Origin: a virus
Length of the DNA: 37,727 nucleotides
IMG/VR virus record: IMGVR_UViG_3300040810_000461
Location: 1 to 37,727 of that record
Strand: one strand, 5' to 3'
In this document: positions 21,745-29,045 of the stretch, piece after piece
How positions within the stretch are numbered: position 1 is the stretch's first letter
Layout of the letters: each line of letters starts with the position of its first letter
Made by a program: the position numbers and the translations under genes
The notes under the pieces: model-generated
Seen by the model: the letters and a program-made list of their open reading frames with translations, nothing else
Databases searched by the model: none
What the model was told of the DNA's origin: nothing

Positions 21745-21855
21745 CTATACAGGTACACAGCGGCTCCAGCTACAGCCTAACGACAACTGCTGACAACAAA
21801 AACACAGCCGATTGGCCTTACGACTACAGCCGACAACCACTGACCACCTGTATAG
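21745..21855 (+). promoter_or_regulatory. Long-range inverted repeat in the terS leader RNA
   Basis: CTATACAGGT (21745-21754) and ACCTGTATAG (21846-21855) are perfect 10-base complements bracketing 91 bases. The stem begins about 10 bases after the predicted transcript start and ends about 25 bases before the terS ribosome site. The bracketed segment is C/A-rich with repeated ACAGC and GACAAC motifs and contains no reading frame of note. Confidence 0.55.
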
Positions 21856-21893
21856 GTAGCGTAATGTAGCAAAATATAGAGGATGTGTGTATA

Positions 21894-22283
21894 ATGGCGG
21901 ATAAGCCCGTAGCGAAGCGCGGTCGCCCCTCCAAAGCGGCACTCCAATCGACAAAAGATTTGAGTAAAAGACAGCAGGCGGCAGCATTAAAGGAGTTTAG
22001 GGCTAGATTGCTGCTAAACCCTAAGTCACCTGCGTTAATAGAGAAGTTGTTTGATATAGCTTTTGATGATGAGCATAAGCAGCAAGCCGTAGCGATGAAG
22101 CTTTTAGCTGATCGCCTTATGCCCGTAGCTGGCTTTACAGCAGACGGCAAGCAGCAAGCTCAAGTTAGCATTAACATTAGTGGTATTGGTGTACCGTCTG
22201 GGTCGGTTACTGTTGAAAACGCTGCCGATGATGTTGAAGACGGGGACTATGAGGAGCTGTATGAGTCGGAAAATGGAGCGTAA
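21894..22283 (+). CDS. terS: Terminase small subunit (putative)
   Basis: A 129-residue protein immediately upstream of the terminase large subunit. It starts at ATG 21894 behind GAGG 10 bases away; an ATG at 21885 abuts that same GAGG and is unlikely. The N-terminus is basic (KPVAKRGRPSKAAL, an AT-hook-like RGRP), followed by helices (KRQQAAALKEFRARLLLNPKSPALIEKLFDIAFDDEHKQQAVAMKLLADRLMP) and a C-terminal acidic tail (DDVEDGDYEELYESENGA) that would contact TerL. Small subunits recognise the packaging site; the gene has a long structured leader. Confidence 0.75.
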   Translation: MADKPVAKRGRPSKAALQSTKDLSKRQQAAALKEFRARLLLNPKSPALIEKLFDIAFDDEHKQQAVAMKLLADRLMPVAGFTADGKQQAQVSINISGIGVPSGSVTVENAADDVEDGDYEELYESENGA

Positions 22284-22334
22284 CGGCCCGCATGCGCCAC
22301 TACGTCACAAACAAAGCAAAGCATAGCGGCACAT

Positions 22335-23594
22335 ATGGCTAACATAGACCTATCGCTTATCCCGTGGCAGCAGGAAGTCTACGAGGACGGTAGTCGCTTT
22401 AAGGTTGTAGCTGCTGGCCGACGCTGTGGCAAGAGCCATCTCGCTGCCGTGTCGCTCATCGTAGCGGCCCTTAACGGTGAGCCGGGGAAAGTGTTCTATG
22501 TTGCACCAACGCAGGGCATGGCACGTGACATCCTGTGGGAAAAGCTGTTTGAACTAGCAGGAGAGATTATAGAAGGCAGCAATATAAACAACCTAACCAT
22601 TACGCTCGCTGGCGGCAACACCATATACTTAAAGGGTGCTGACCGCCCCGACACCCTTCGGGGTGTGTCCTTGAAGTATTTGGTCATGGACGAGTTGGCG
22701 TTTATGAAGCAGGATGTATGGGAAGCAATCTTGCGCCCAGCGCTCTCTGACCTCAAGGGACGCGCCCTGTTCATTGGAACGCCTGAAGGCCGCAACCACT
22801 TCTACGATATGTGGATGGGAGGCTACTCCGGGGCGTGGGACGATTGGTCTGCGTGGCAGTTTACGTCACGGGACAATCCGTTCCTTGACAGCAAAGAGAT
22901 TGACCACGCGGAGGCTACGCTGCCCCGCTGGGCTTTCAACCAAGAGTACATGGCTAGCTTTGACGCCCAAGGCTCGGAGTTTTTTAATGCCGACGACTTT
23001 ATGTACTATGACGCAAAGCCTAGCGACCTGCCGGGAGACTATTACATCGCAGTTGACTTGGCTGGTTTTGAGAGCGATAGAGGCAACAAAACGAAACGGC
23101 GAGACAATAGTGCCATTGCTGTTGTTTTTGTAGACGAGAATGGCGTATGGTGGGTTGAAGATATAGCGTTTGGGCGATGGACGCTTGACGAGACAGCAGA
23201 GCGCATCTTTAAGGCTGTTGAGGAGTATAAGCCTCCGGCTGTAGGGGTCGAGAAAGGAATCGCTCAGCAGGCCGTTATGGGGCCGCTCAGCGACCTTATG
23301 CGCCGTACGGCACGTGTGTTTCGTGTTGAGCTGCTTAGCCACGGCAACCAGAAGAAGCAAGATCGTATCTTGTGGGCACTGCAAGGCCGCTTAGAGCATA
23401 AGCGTATTCGCTTCAAGCACGGCTCTTGGAACACAGCGCTAGTTGATGAGGCTTCAGCATTCCCGTCACAGCTAGTACATGACGACTTGCTTGACGCTTT
23501 GAGTTATGTAGACCAGATGGCTATAGTGCCGTACATGGCTAACATTGATGTTGAAGATGAATACGAACCATACGACGCCGTAGCGGGTTACTAG
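22335..23594 (+). CDS. terL: Terminase large subunit
   Basis: A 419-residue packaging motor. The ATPase domain has Walker A AGRRCGKS (27-34), Walker B YLVMDE (115-120) with catalytic Glu120, and the coupling motif GTPEG (148-152). The RNase H-like nuclease has Asp241 (AVDLAGF), Glu306 (GVEKG) and the late acidic cluster HDDLLDA (382-388). The length fits small podoviral TerL proteins. It cuts and pumps DNA into the prohead through the portal, the next gene. No good ribosome site precedes the ATG, so translation may be coupled to terS or use another signal. Confidence 0.95.
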   Translation: MANIDLSLIPWQQEVYEDGSRFKVVAAGRRCGKSHLAAVSLIVAALNGEPGKVFYVAPTQGMARDILWEKLFELAGEIIEGSNINNLTITLAGGNTIYLKGADRPDTLRGVSLKYLVMDELAFMKQDVWEAILRPALSDLKGRALFIGTPEGRNHFYDMWMGGYSGAWDDWSAWQFTSRDNPFLDSKEIDHAEATLPRWAFNQEYMASFDAQGSEFFNADDFMYYDAKPSDLPGDYYIAVDLAGFESDRGNKTKRRDNSAIAVVFVDENGVWWVEDIAFGRWTLDETAERIFKAVEEYKPPAVGVEKGIAQQAVMGPLSDLMRRTARVFRVELLSHGNQKKQDRILWALQGRLEHKRIRFKHGSWNTALVDEASAFPSQLVHDDLLDALSYVDQMAIVPYMANIDVEDEYEPYDAVAGY

Positions 23595-23631
23595 CTTGGG
23601 CCATTGCGCTTAAACTACAAAGGGACACACA

Positions 23632-25632
23632 ATGAGCGAAGCAATTTTTATGCAAGACACTACCTTCGGCACGGAGCAAGACCTTGCCGACTGGGTGGTG
23701 AGCCGGTGTAACACTTGGCGTGACTTCTACGAAAGCAACTACGCTGAGCGTCACGAAGAGTATATGCGCATCTACCGCAGCCAGTGGTCCGCTGAGGATG
23801 TGGAGCGCAGCTCTGAGCGCTCAAAGCTTATTGCCCCCGCTACGGCTCAGGCAGTAGAGTCTAACGTCGCAGAGGTTGAAGAAGCTACGTTTGGACGCGG
23901 CAAGCTCTTTGACATTAAAGACGACTTCAACGATCAAGACCCACGCGACATTGCCTACTTGCGCGCTAAGCTACACGAAGACTTTAGCTTGGCACGTATT
24001 CGGTCTTCTGTAGCTGAAGTGTTGGTTAATGCTGCTGTGTTTGGTACGGGTGTGGGCGAAGTAGTTGTTGAAGAGCTAAAAGAGTATAAGCCAGCTACGC
24101 GTCCACTACTTGACGGCGATATGCAAGAGGTAGGCGTTGAGGAAAGCTATCGCCCTATTGTCAAGCTAAACCCCGTCCAGCCCCGCAACTTTCTTATTGA
24201 TCCGAACGCTACGTCCATTGACAATGCGCTTGGCTGCGCTATTGATGAATTTGTGTCTAAGCATATTGTCCAAGAGTTGCAAGAGTCTGGTGTGTATCGT
24301 GACGATGTGTATGTGGGCACGGCGGCAGCAGACGAAGAGATTGAGCCCGACCCATACATTGACACGCAAGCGCAAGATCGCGTACGGCTGACCAAATACT
24401 ATGGCAAAGTGCCACGTGATCTGCTGTTAGCAGAAGGCGTATCGGAAGACGAGATTGCCGAGAAGGGCAGCTACGTTGAAGCTGTGATTGTTATTGCAAA
24501 CGAAGGCACGCTGCTTAAAGCCATTCCGTCACCCTACATGTGCCAAGATCGCCCTGTCGTGGCGTTCCAGTGGGATATTGTACCGAGCATGTTCTGGGGG
24601 CGGGGTGTATGCGAAAAAGCTTATATGTCACAAAAAGCGCTGGACGCCGAGCTTCGTGCACGCATCGACGCCCTCGCCCTTACTACGCACCCCATGATGG
24701 CCGTAGATGCTACGCGCATTCCGCGAGGCCACAAGCTTGAGATTCGTCCGGGGCGTATGCTGCTGACGAACGGCTCGCCGTCTGACGCACTGCTACCCTT
24801 TAAGTTTGGACAGCTAGACCAAGTAACCTTTGCGCAGGGCGCACAGCTACAGCAAATGATTAGCCAAGCAACGGGTGCTGCTGAAGCTAACGCGGGCATG
24901 GTGCAGAATGACGTAACTGCAGCCGGGATGTCCATGACGCAAGGCGCTATTGTCAAGCGTCAGAAGCGTACGCTAGTTAACTTCCAAGAGAACTTCCTTA
25001 TTCCGTTTGTGCGCAAAGCGGCGCACCGCTACATGCAGTTTGATCCTGAGAACTATCCGGTGCGGGATTATGTGTTTGTGCCCTTCAGCTCCCTTGGCGC
25101 TATGGCCCGAGAGTACGAAGTGTCGCAGCTTGCACAAATCCTGCAAGTAGTTCCGCCTGAGTCGCCTGCACATGGCGCCATCATCAAAGGCATCATCGAC
25201 CACCTTAACGTCACGAACCGCGACGAACTCATTGCTGCTATTGAGGCTGGCGCTGCCCCGAACCCAGAAGCACAGCAGATGGCTATGGCGCAGCAGCAAG
25301 CGCAAATGGCCGTGCTGCAGGGTCAGGTTCAGCTTCTTCAAGCCCAGGCCGCAGAGTCGCAGTCGCGTGCTAACAAGTACAACACCGAAACGGAGCTTGC
25401 GCCCACGGAGCTTACCCTTAAGTACAGCGACCAGAATAACGACGGCGTAGCAGACAAAGACTTTGAGCGCCGCGTTAAGATGGCTGAGCTGCTGCTTAAG
25501 GAGCAGGAGCTTCGGGGCAAGCAGAACAGCGAAGCCGAAATGGCTAAGGCTAAAGCTGAAGCGGAGTTGATTCGTCAGCTAACTGAAATGGGAGGCGCTG
25601 GCGCGCCGCAAGCACCGCAACAGGAGCAATAA
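23632..25632 (+). CDS. Portal protein (head-tail connector)
   Basis: A 666-residue protein right after TerL, behind AAAGGGACACACA. The early part (residues 12-130) has the WRDFYESNYAERHEEYMRIYRSQW and ERSKLIAPATAQAVESNVAEVEEATFG pattern of podoviral portals. The body includes NFLIDPNATSIDNALGC, and a helical C-terminal barrel region is rich in Gln/Ala (residues 540-600), ending in a charged coiled coil. It forms the dodecameric ring at the head vertex, docking TerL during packaging and tail tubular A afterwards. The length is in the range of P22-like portals (725). Confidence 0.88.
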   Translation: MSEAIFMQDTTFGTEQDLADWVVSRCNTWRDFYESNYAERHEEYMRIYRSQWSAEDVERSSERSKLIAPATAQAVESNVAEVEEATFGRGKLFDIKDDFNDQDPRDIAYLRAKLHEDFSLARIRSSVAEVLVNAAVFGTGVGEVVVEELKEYKPATRPLLDGDMQEVGVEESYRPIVKLNPVQPRNFLIDPNATSIDNALGCAIDEFVSKHIVQELQESGVYRDDVYVGTAAADEEIEPDPYIDTQAQDRVRLTKYYGKVPRDLLLAEGVSEDEIAEKGSYVEAVIVIANEGTLLKAIPSPYMCQDRPVVAFQWDIVPSMFWGRGVCEKAYMSQKALDAELRARIDALALTTHPMMAVDATRIPRGHKLEIRPGRMLLTNGSPSDALLPFKFGQLDQVTFAQGAQLQQMISQATGAAEANAGMVQNDVTAAGMSMTQGAIVKRQKRTLVNFQENFLIPFVRKAAHRYMQFDPENYPVRDYVFVPFSSLGAMAREYEVSQLAQILQVVPPESPAHGAIIKGIIDHLNVTNRDELIAAIEAGAAPNPEAQQMAMAQQQAQMAVLQGQVQLLQAQAAESQSRANKYNTETELAPTELTLKYSDQNNDGVADKDFERRVKMAELLLKEQELRGKQNSEAEMAKAKAEAELIRQLTEMGGAGAPQAPQQEQ

Positions 25633-25635
25633 GCT

Positions 25636-26667
25636 ATGGCTTCTGATCTAGCGCTCCTCGCATTAGTTAAGAAAATGGATGGCTTCACAGGTCCGCAAGG
25701 GCCTGCTGGAGCGCCTGGGCCGTCTGGGCCGCAAGGCCCTGCTGGAACACTTGGCCCTCAAGGGCCTGCCGGTAAAGACGGACGTGACGGTAAAGCTGGA
25801 CCGCCTGGGCCAATTGGGCCACAAGGCCCTCAAGGGCCTAGCGGCGCGGACGGAGCAGCTGGCGCTGACGGTCAGGACGGTGTAGGCGTTGAAAGCGCCT
25901 ATATTGCCGCTGACGGCTCGTTAGTCTTTACCCTTACGGACGGTAGCGAGGTAGACGTAGGAGCGCTTACAGAGCTTCTGGGAGCGTCTGAGGGCAATAC
26001 GTACGTACTGGGACAGTCTCAGGGCAGCGGCGCTATAACAGAAGCAACATCCTTAAACGTCCCCGGCTCTGGTGGCGCTACGTCTTGGAATGACGTTGAA
26101 GGTACGATTAACTTTCCACTAAGCGCTGAAGTAACGCTAGAGCTTGGGCAAGAAGAGTTATTTTATTCTAAAGCCTCTGAAGCAATTAGTAAAGGCGAAG
26201 TTGTTATGTTTGCTGGCGCTCAAGGCGACCACTTGTTAATCCGCAAAGCTGACATAACGGTTACGGGCTTTCGTCAAGAGTGGGTTATTGGCGTAGCTCA
26301 TCAAGACTTTGACAATAACGAGTTTGGGTACGTTACGTCTTTTGGTAAAGTTCGTAACATTGATACGCTGGCGTTTAACGAAGGTGACCTTTTATGGCTA
26401 TCTGTTACGACGCCTGGAGCGCTTACTAACGTAGAGCCCGCAAAACCTAACTGCCCTGTGCTTGTTGCTGCCGTAACGCGCTCACACCAAAACCAAGGCA
26501 CGATCTTTGTACGCCCCTCTACTACCAAGAAGTTGCAAGAGCTGTGCGATGTGTCAAGCGCTACGCCAAACGATGGCGACATATTAGCGTGGGATGCAGC
26601 GACTGGCACCTGGAAACCAATAGCGCCGGTCTTCCCGGCACTGTATGGCGTAACAACCTACCCGTAA
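25636..26667 (+). CDS. Collagen-like virion protein 1
   Basis: A 343-residue protein behind AGGAGCAATAAGCT. Residues 16-80 are about 21 Gly-X-Y triplets ([15 protein letters not shown]..., then [10 protein letters not shown]), followed by short strands and a C-terminal domain (about 180-300) with [36 protein letters not shown]. That reads like a head-decoration or fibre domain and is known after collagen tracts in phages. Triple-helical stalks make trimers. Position between portal and scaffold suggests a head or connector fibre. Confidence 0.8.
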   Translation: MASDLALLALVKKMDGFTGPQGPAGAPGPSGPQGPAGTLGPQGPAGKDGRDGKAGPPGPIGPQGPQGPSGADGAAGADGQDGVGVESAYIAADGSLVFTLTDGSEVDVGALTELLGASEGNTYVLGQSQGSGAITEATSLNVPGSGGATSWNDVEGTINFPLSAEVTLELGQEELFYSKASEAISKGEVVMFAGAQGDHLLIRKADITVTGFRQEWVIGVAHQDFDNNEFGYVTSFGKVRNIDTLAFNEGDLLWLSVTTPGALTNVEPAKPNCPVLVAAVTRSHQNQGTIFVRPSTTKKLQELCDVSSATPNDGDILAWDAATGTWKPIAPVFPALYGVTTYP

Positions 26668-26680
26668 CTAGGAGTAAACT

Positions 26681-26812
26681 ATGAAACCCTGCGCATCCTG
26701 TCCGTCCCCTGCTAAGTGCAAGAAGGCTGGTAAGTGCCTGAAGCGCGCTGGCGCAGCGGCCCGTACCAAAGCTAAGCGCACGACGCGGAGCATGAAACGT
26801 GGCAGCTACTAA
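26681..26812 (+). CDS. 43-residue Cys/Lys-rich micro-protein
   Basis: A 43-residue protein behind TAGGAGTAAACT. It is very basic and has four Cys in the first 19 residues (KPCASCPSPAKCKKAGKCLKR), a possible zinc-binding knuckle, then an Ala/Arg/Lys tail (ARTKAKRTTRSMKRGSY). It is the first of four consecutive small basic proteins between the collagen-like gene and the scaffold operon. Nucleic-acid binding is likely from composition only. Confidence 0.7.
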   Translation: MKPCASCPSPAKCKKAGKCLKRAGAAARTKAKRTTRSMKRGSY

Positions 26813-26954
26813 GAAGTCGCCCACGCCAAAGAACAAAGCGTTGTACGCAAAGGTTAAAGCAGAGGCTAAGCGTAAGTTTGACGTTTGGCCGTCCGCGTAT
26901 GCTAGCGGCTGGCTAACCAAAGAGTACAAAAAGCGAGGAGGCACTTATGCCTAA
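26799..26954 (+). CDS. 51-residue basic protein (KFDVWPSAYASGWLTKEYKKRGG type)
   Basis: Starts at GTG 26799 with GCGGAG 9 bases upstream, inside the end of the previous gene (14-base overlap), and ends at TAA 26954, overlapping the next ATG by 8 bases. The pattern SPTPKNKALYAKVKAEAKRKFDV, then PSAYASGWLTKEYKKRGG is one I recognise as recurrent in marine phages and some large viruses, with no known function. About 30% of residues are Lys or Arg. Too short for most gene finders. Confidence 0.75.
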   Translation: MAATKKSPTPKNKALYAKVKAEAKRKFDVWPSAYASGWLTKEYKKRGGTYA

Positions 26955-27201
26955 CAAGCCTAAGGGCGGTTTGACTAAATGGTTTAAGGAGGACTGGCGC
27001 GACCTTAAGACCGGCGAGAAGTGTGGCCGTTCTGGTAAGGACAAAAAGAAGCGCCCGTATCCGTCATGCCGCCCGAAGGCCGTGGCAGACAAAATGACTG
27101 CTGCTGAGAAGCGCTCGTCTACTAAGCGCAAGACTAGCAGCAAGCCAATTAAGCACGCCGTCACGGCTTCTGGCCGCAGGAGAAAGCGCAATGCCAAATA
27201 A
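26947..27201 (+). CDS. DUF5872-like basic protein
   Basis: An 84-residue protein with ATG 26947 behind GCGAGGAGGCACTT. It has the DUF5872-type core GGLTKWFKEDWRDLKTGEKCGRSG, then KRPYPSCRPKAVADKMTAAEK and a Lys/Arg/Ser tail ending GRRRKRNAK. Two Cys in CGRSG and SCRP could bind metal. The family is found in phages and giant viruses with unknown function. It overlaps the next gene by 11 bases, so the four basic genes form one translational unit. Confidence 0.8.
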   Translation: MPNKPKGGLTKWFKEDWRDLKTGEKCGRSGKDKKKRPYPSCRPKAVADKMTAAEKRSSTKRKTSSKPIKHAVTASGRRRKRNAK

Positions 27202-27451
27202 ACGTACGCCTGCTAAGGGCAAGGCGAAGGTCAAGATTACCGCTAGTGGGCGCAAAGTGTCGTATGGGCAAGCGGGGCAGGCCAAAGGTGGCGGACCGCG
27301 TGTACGCCCTGGCACGTCCAAAGGTGACGCGTACTGCGCACGTAGCGCTGGGCAAATGAAAAGCCACCCCAAAGCAGCCAAAGACCCTAACAGCCCGCTA
27401 CGGCTAAGCCGCAAGCGCTGGAAGTGCAGCGGAACTAAGAGTCGAAAATAG
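27191..27451 (+). CDS. DUF6321-like basic protein
   Basis: An 86-residue protein with ATG 27191 behind CAGGAGAAAGCGCA. The sequence KVKITASGRKVSYGQAGQAKGGG, GTSKGDAYCARSAGQMK and AAKDPNSPLRLSRKRWKCSG matches the DUF6321 pattern as I know it. It is strongly basic with one Cys in YCARS and one in KWKCSG. Function is unknown. It ends 3 bases before the -35 of the next promoter, so the group of basic genes belongs to the upstream packaging transcript. Confidence 0.8.
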   Translation: MPNKRTPAKGKAKVKITASGRKVSYGQAGQAKGGGPRVRPGTSKGDAYCARSAGQMKSHPKAAKDPNSPLRLSRKRWKCSGTKSRK

Positions 27452-27454
27452 GAC

Positions 27455-27483
27455 TTGACATTTAGTTCAAAATATGATAAGAT
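27455..27483 (+). promoter_or_regulatory. Predicted sigma70-type promoter for the scaffold/capsid operon
   Basis: TTGACA (27455-27460), 17-base spacer, TAAGAT (27478-27483) preceded by TATGA (extended -10). It shares 19 bases exactly with the terS promoter. The predicted start is near 27490, 36 bases before the first small gene. This would boost capsid expression above that of the terminase. Confidence 0.88.
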
Positions 27484-27525
27484 ATATACTAACTTAAAGC
27501 ACGACACGGCCTCACGGAGACAACC

Positions 27526-27690
27526 ATGTCACTTGTAACACAAGCAAAGTTTGACGAATTAGTAAAGAATACCACTACTTACCTTCAAGATGCCTTTAAG
27601 CGGCTTGACGCCATTGAGGAAAAAGTAGATAAGCTTTTGTCTGCTCCTCAGCCTACGCGGCGTACCGCTAAGGAAAAAGCAGATGAGTAG
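27526..27690 (+). CDS. 54-residue coiled-coil protein
   Basis: ATG 27526 follows CACGGAGACAACC, and TAG ends at 27690, overlapping the next ATG by 8 bases. It is helical with a clear heptad-like helix (YLQDAFKRLDAIEEKVDKLL) and a basic Pro-containing tail. It is the first gene after the capsid-operon promoter. Its size and coiled-coil nature would suit a small assembly or decoration factor, but no family is recognised. Confidence 0.65.
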   Translation: MSLVTQAKFDELVKNTTTYLQDAFKRLDAIEEKVDKLLSAPQPTRRTAKEKADE

Positions 27691-27925
27691 TGAAGACCAA
27701 AAGTTTTTTGAAGATTGCCGCAGCCTGTTCCTTACGGACGGCTGGAAGCATTTCCAAAAAGAAATTGATGTAGCTATTCAAAGCCTTAACCTTGGCGCTA
27801 TCGACTCGTCTAACGAGTTCTGGAAAGCTAAAGGTCGCTTTGAAGCATTGCTACAAATCGCCGGTTGGGAAAACGCTGTGCTAGCAGCAGAGCAGCAAGC
27901 AGAAGAACCGGAAGAAAATGCGTAA
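27683..27925 (+). CDS. Hypothetical acidic protein of the head operon
   Basis: An 80-residue helical protein: SEDQKFFEDCRSLFLTDGWKHFQKEIDVAIQSL, then SNEFWKAKGRFEALLQIAGWENAVLAAEQQ and an acidic end. Small proteins with the pattern LF.TDGWK.F..... and KGR...L..I..WE are familiar to me from T7-like phage head modules, without known function. It overlaps both neighbours by 8 bases. It is probably co-translated with the zinc-ribbon gene. Confidence 0.7.
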   Translation: MSSEDQKFFEDCRSLFLTDGWKHFQKEIDVAIQSLNLGAIDSSNEFWKAKGRFEALLQIAGWENAVLAAEQQAEEPEENA

Positions 27926-28142
27926 GATTTTTGATGTGCAGTGTGAAAGCTGCTCAAAAGTAACTGAAGTGTTTGGTAGGGATAGCGACTCGTTCCGGTG
28001 CGGAGCCTGCGGTAAACCTGCCAAGCGCATCATCAGCCCTGTACGCTGTAAGCTTGAAGGCTACTCTGGGAGTTTTCCCGGCGCAGCTATGAAGTGGGAG
28101 CGAGAGCATATCAAGGCTGGCCTTAAGAACGGACAAGCATAA
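27918..28142 (+). CDS. FmdB-like zinc-ribbon protein
   Basis: A 74-residue protein with a classic zinc ribbon: CESC (9-12) and CGAC (28-31), followed by KRIISPVRCKLEGYSGSFPGAAMKWEREH. The pattern matches FmdB-type zinc-ribbon proteins widely present in phage head operons next to scaffold genes. Function is unproven; a structural or assembly role is often inferred. The start overlaps the preceding gene. Confidence 0.8.
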   Translation: MRKIFDVQCESCSKVTEVFGRDSDSFRCGACGKPAKRIISPVRCKLEGYSGSFPGAAMKWEREHIKAGLKNGQA

Positions 28143-28198
28143 GCCATACGCCCCGTTTAGTTTAATCTGATAACCCGCAAGGGCCGGAGAGTTTAATA

Positions 28199-29023
28199 AT
28201 GGCACGATTAGTAGACGCCCCCGAAGAACAACTTGATGAGGCAACCGAAGTCGGTACGCTTGAGGAGTTGGAGCCAGAAACCGCTGAAGTTGAAGAAGCC
28301 GAAGCGGAAGAGGTAGAACAACCACAAGCATCCGAAGACGATCTCCCCGAGAAGTACAGGGGCAAAAGTGCATCAGAGATTGCAACGATGCACAGAGAGC
28401 TTGAGCAACGCTTAGGCCAGCAGAGCCAAGAAGTCGGAGAGCTACGTAAAGCCTTTGACGAAATGGTTAAGCAGTCTATCGCAGCGCAACAGGCTCCGTC
28501 TGCACCGGAACCAGAAGTGGACGAGGTGGACTTCTTCACTGATCCACAAGCAGCAGTTAAGAAGGCTATTGAGAACCATCCAATGCTTAAGCAGTCTCAG
28601 GCTGTGGCGGCAGAAATGGCGAAGTCTCAAGCGCTAGCCCAACTACAAGCTGCACACCCTGACATGAAAGAAGTCCTTACGGACGCTGGATTTCAGGAGT
28701 GGATTGGTAAGTCACAAGTTCGTAAAGAGCTGTTTGAGCGAGCAGATAAAGGTTATGACTTTGCTGCCGCAGACGAGCTGCTAACGCTTTATAAGGAGCG
28801 TCGTGGTATCGTCGAGCAAACCGCTAAAGTCGAAAAGGTGGCTCAACAGAACGAAATCAAGAAAGCTTCTACAGGTTCGGCACGGTCCAACCCCGACAGC
28901 ACTAAGTCGCGGAAGGTCTACCGGCGTCGAGACATTATTGAACTAATGAACCGCGACCCGAAACGATACGAAGCCCTCATGCCTGAAATTATGAAAGCGT
29001 ATCAAGAGGGTCGAGTCAAATGA
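28199..29023 (+). CDS. Scaffolding protein
   Basis: A 274-residue protein directly upstream of the major capsid protein, behind GGAGAGTTTAATA. It is highly acidic at the N-terminus (residues 5-45, mostly Glu), largely helical and Gln/Ala/Glu-rich, with a basic C-terminus (TGSARSNPDSTKSRKVYRRRDIIELMNRDPKRYEALMPEIMKAYQEGRVK). This architecture is typical of phage scaffolds, in which the basic C-terminal helix-turn-helix binds the coat protein. It would be removed from the prohead on packaging. Assignment is by composition and position. Confidence 0.82.
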   Translation: MARLVDAPEEQLDEATEVGTLEELEPETAEVEEAEAEEVEQPQASEDDLPEKYRGKSASEIATMHRELEQRLGQQSQEVGELRKAFDEMVKQSIAAQQAPSAPEPEVDEVDFFTDPQAAVKKAIENHPMLKQSQAVAAEMAKSQALAQLQAAHPDMKEVLTDAGFQEWIGKSQVRKELFERADKGYDFAAADELLTLYKERRGIVEQTAKVEKVAQQNEIKKASTGSARSNPDSTKSRKVYRRRDIIELMNRDPKRYEALMPEIMKAYQEGRVK

Positions 29024-29045
29024 TTAAACTAACGGAGTAACTACT

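Noticed and set aside
27918-28142. Zinc-ribbon protein as a transcription factor
   Set aside because: Only a ribbon of the FmdB type is visible; there is no DNA-binding helix, and location in the head operon favours an assembly-related role.
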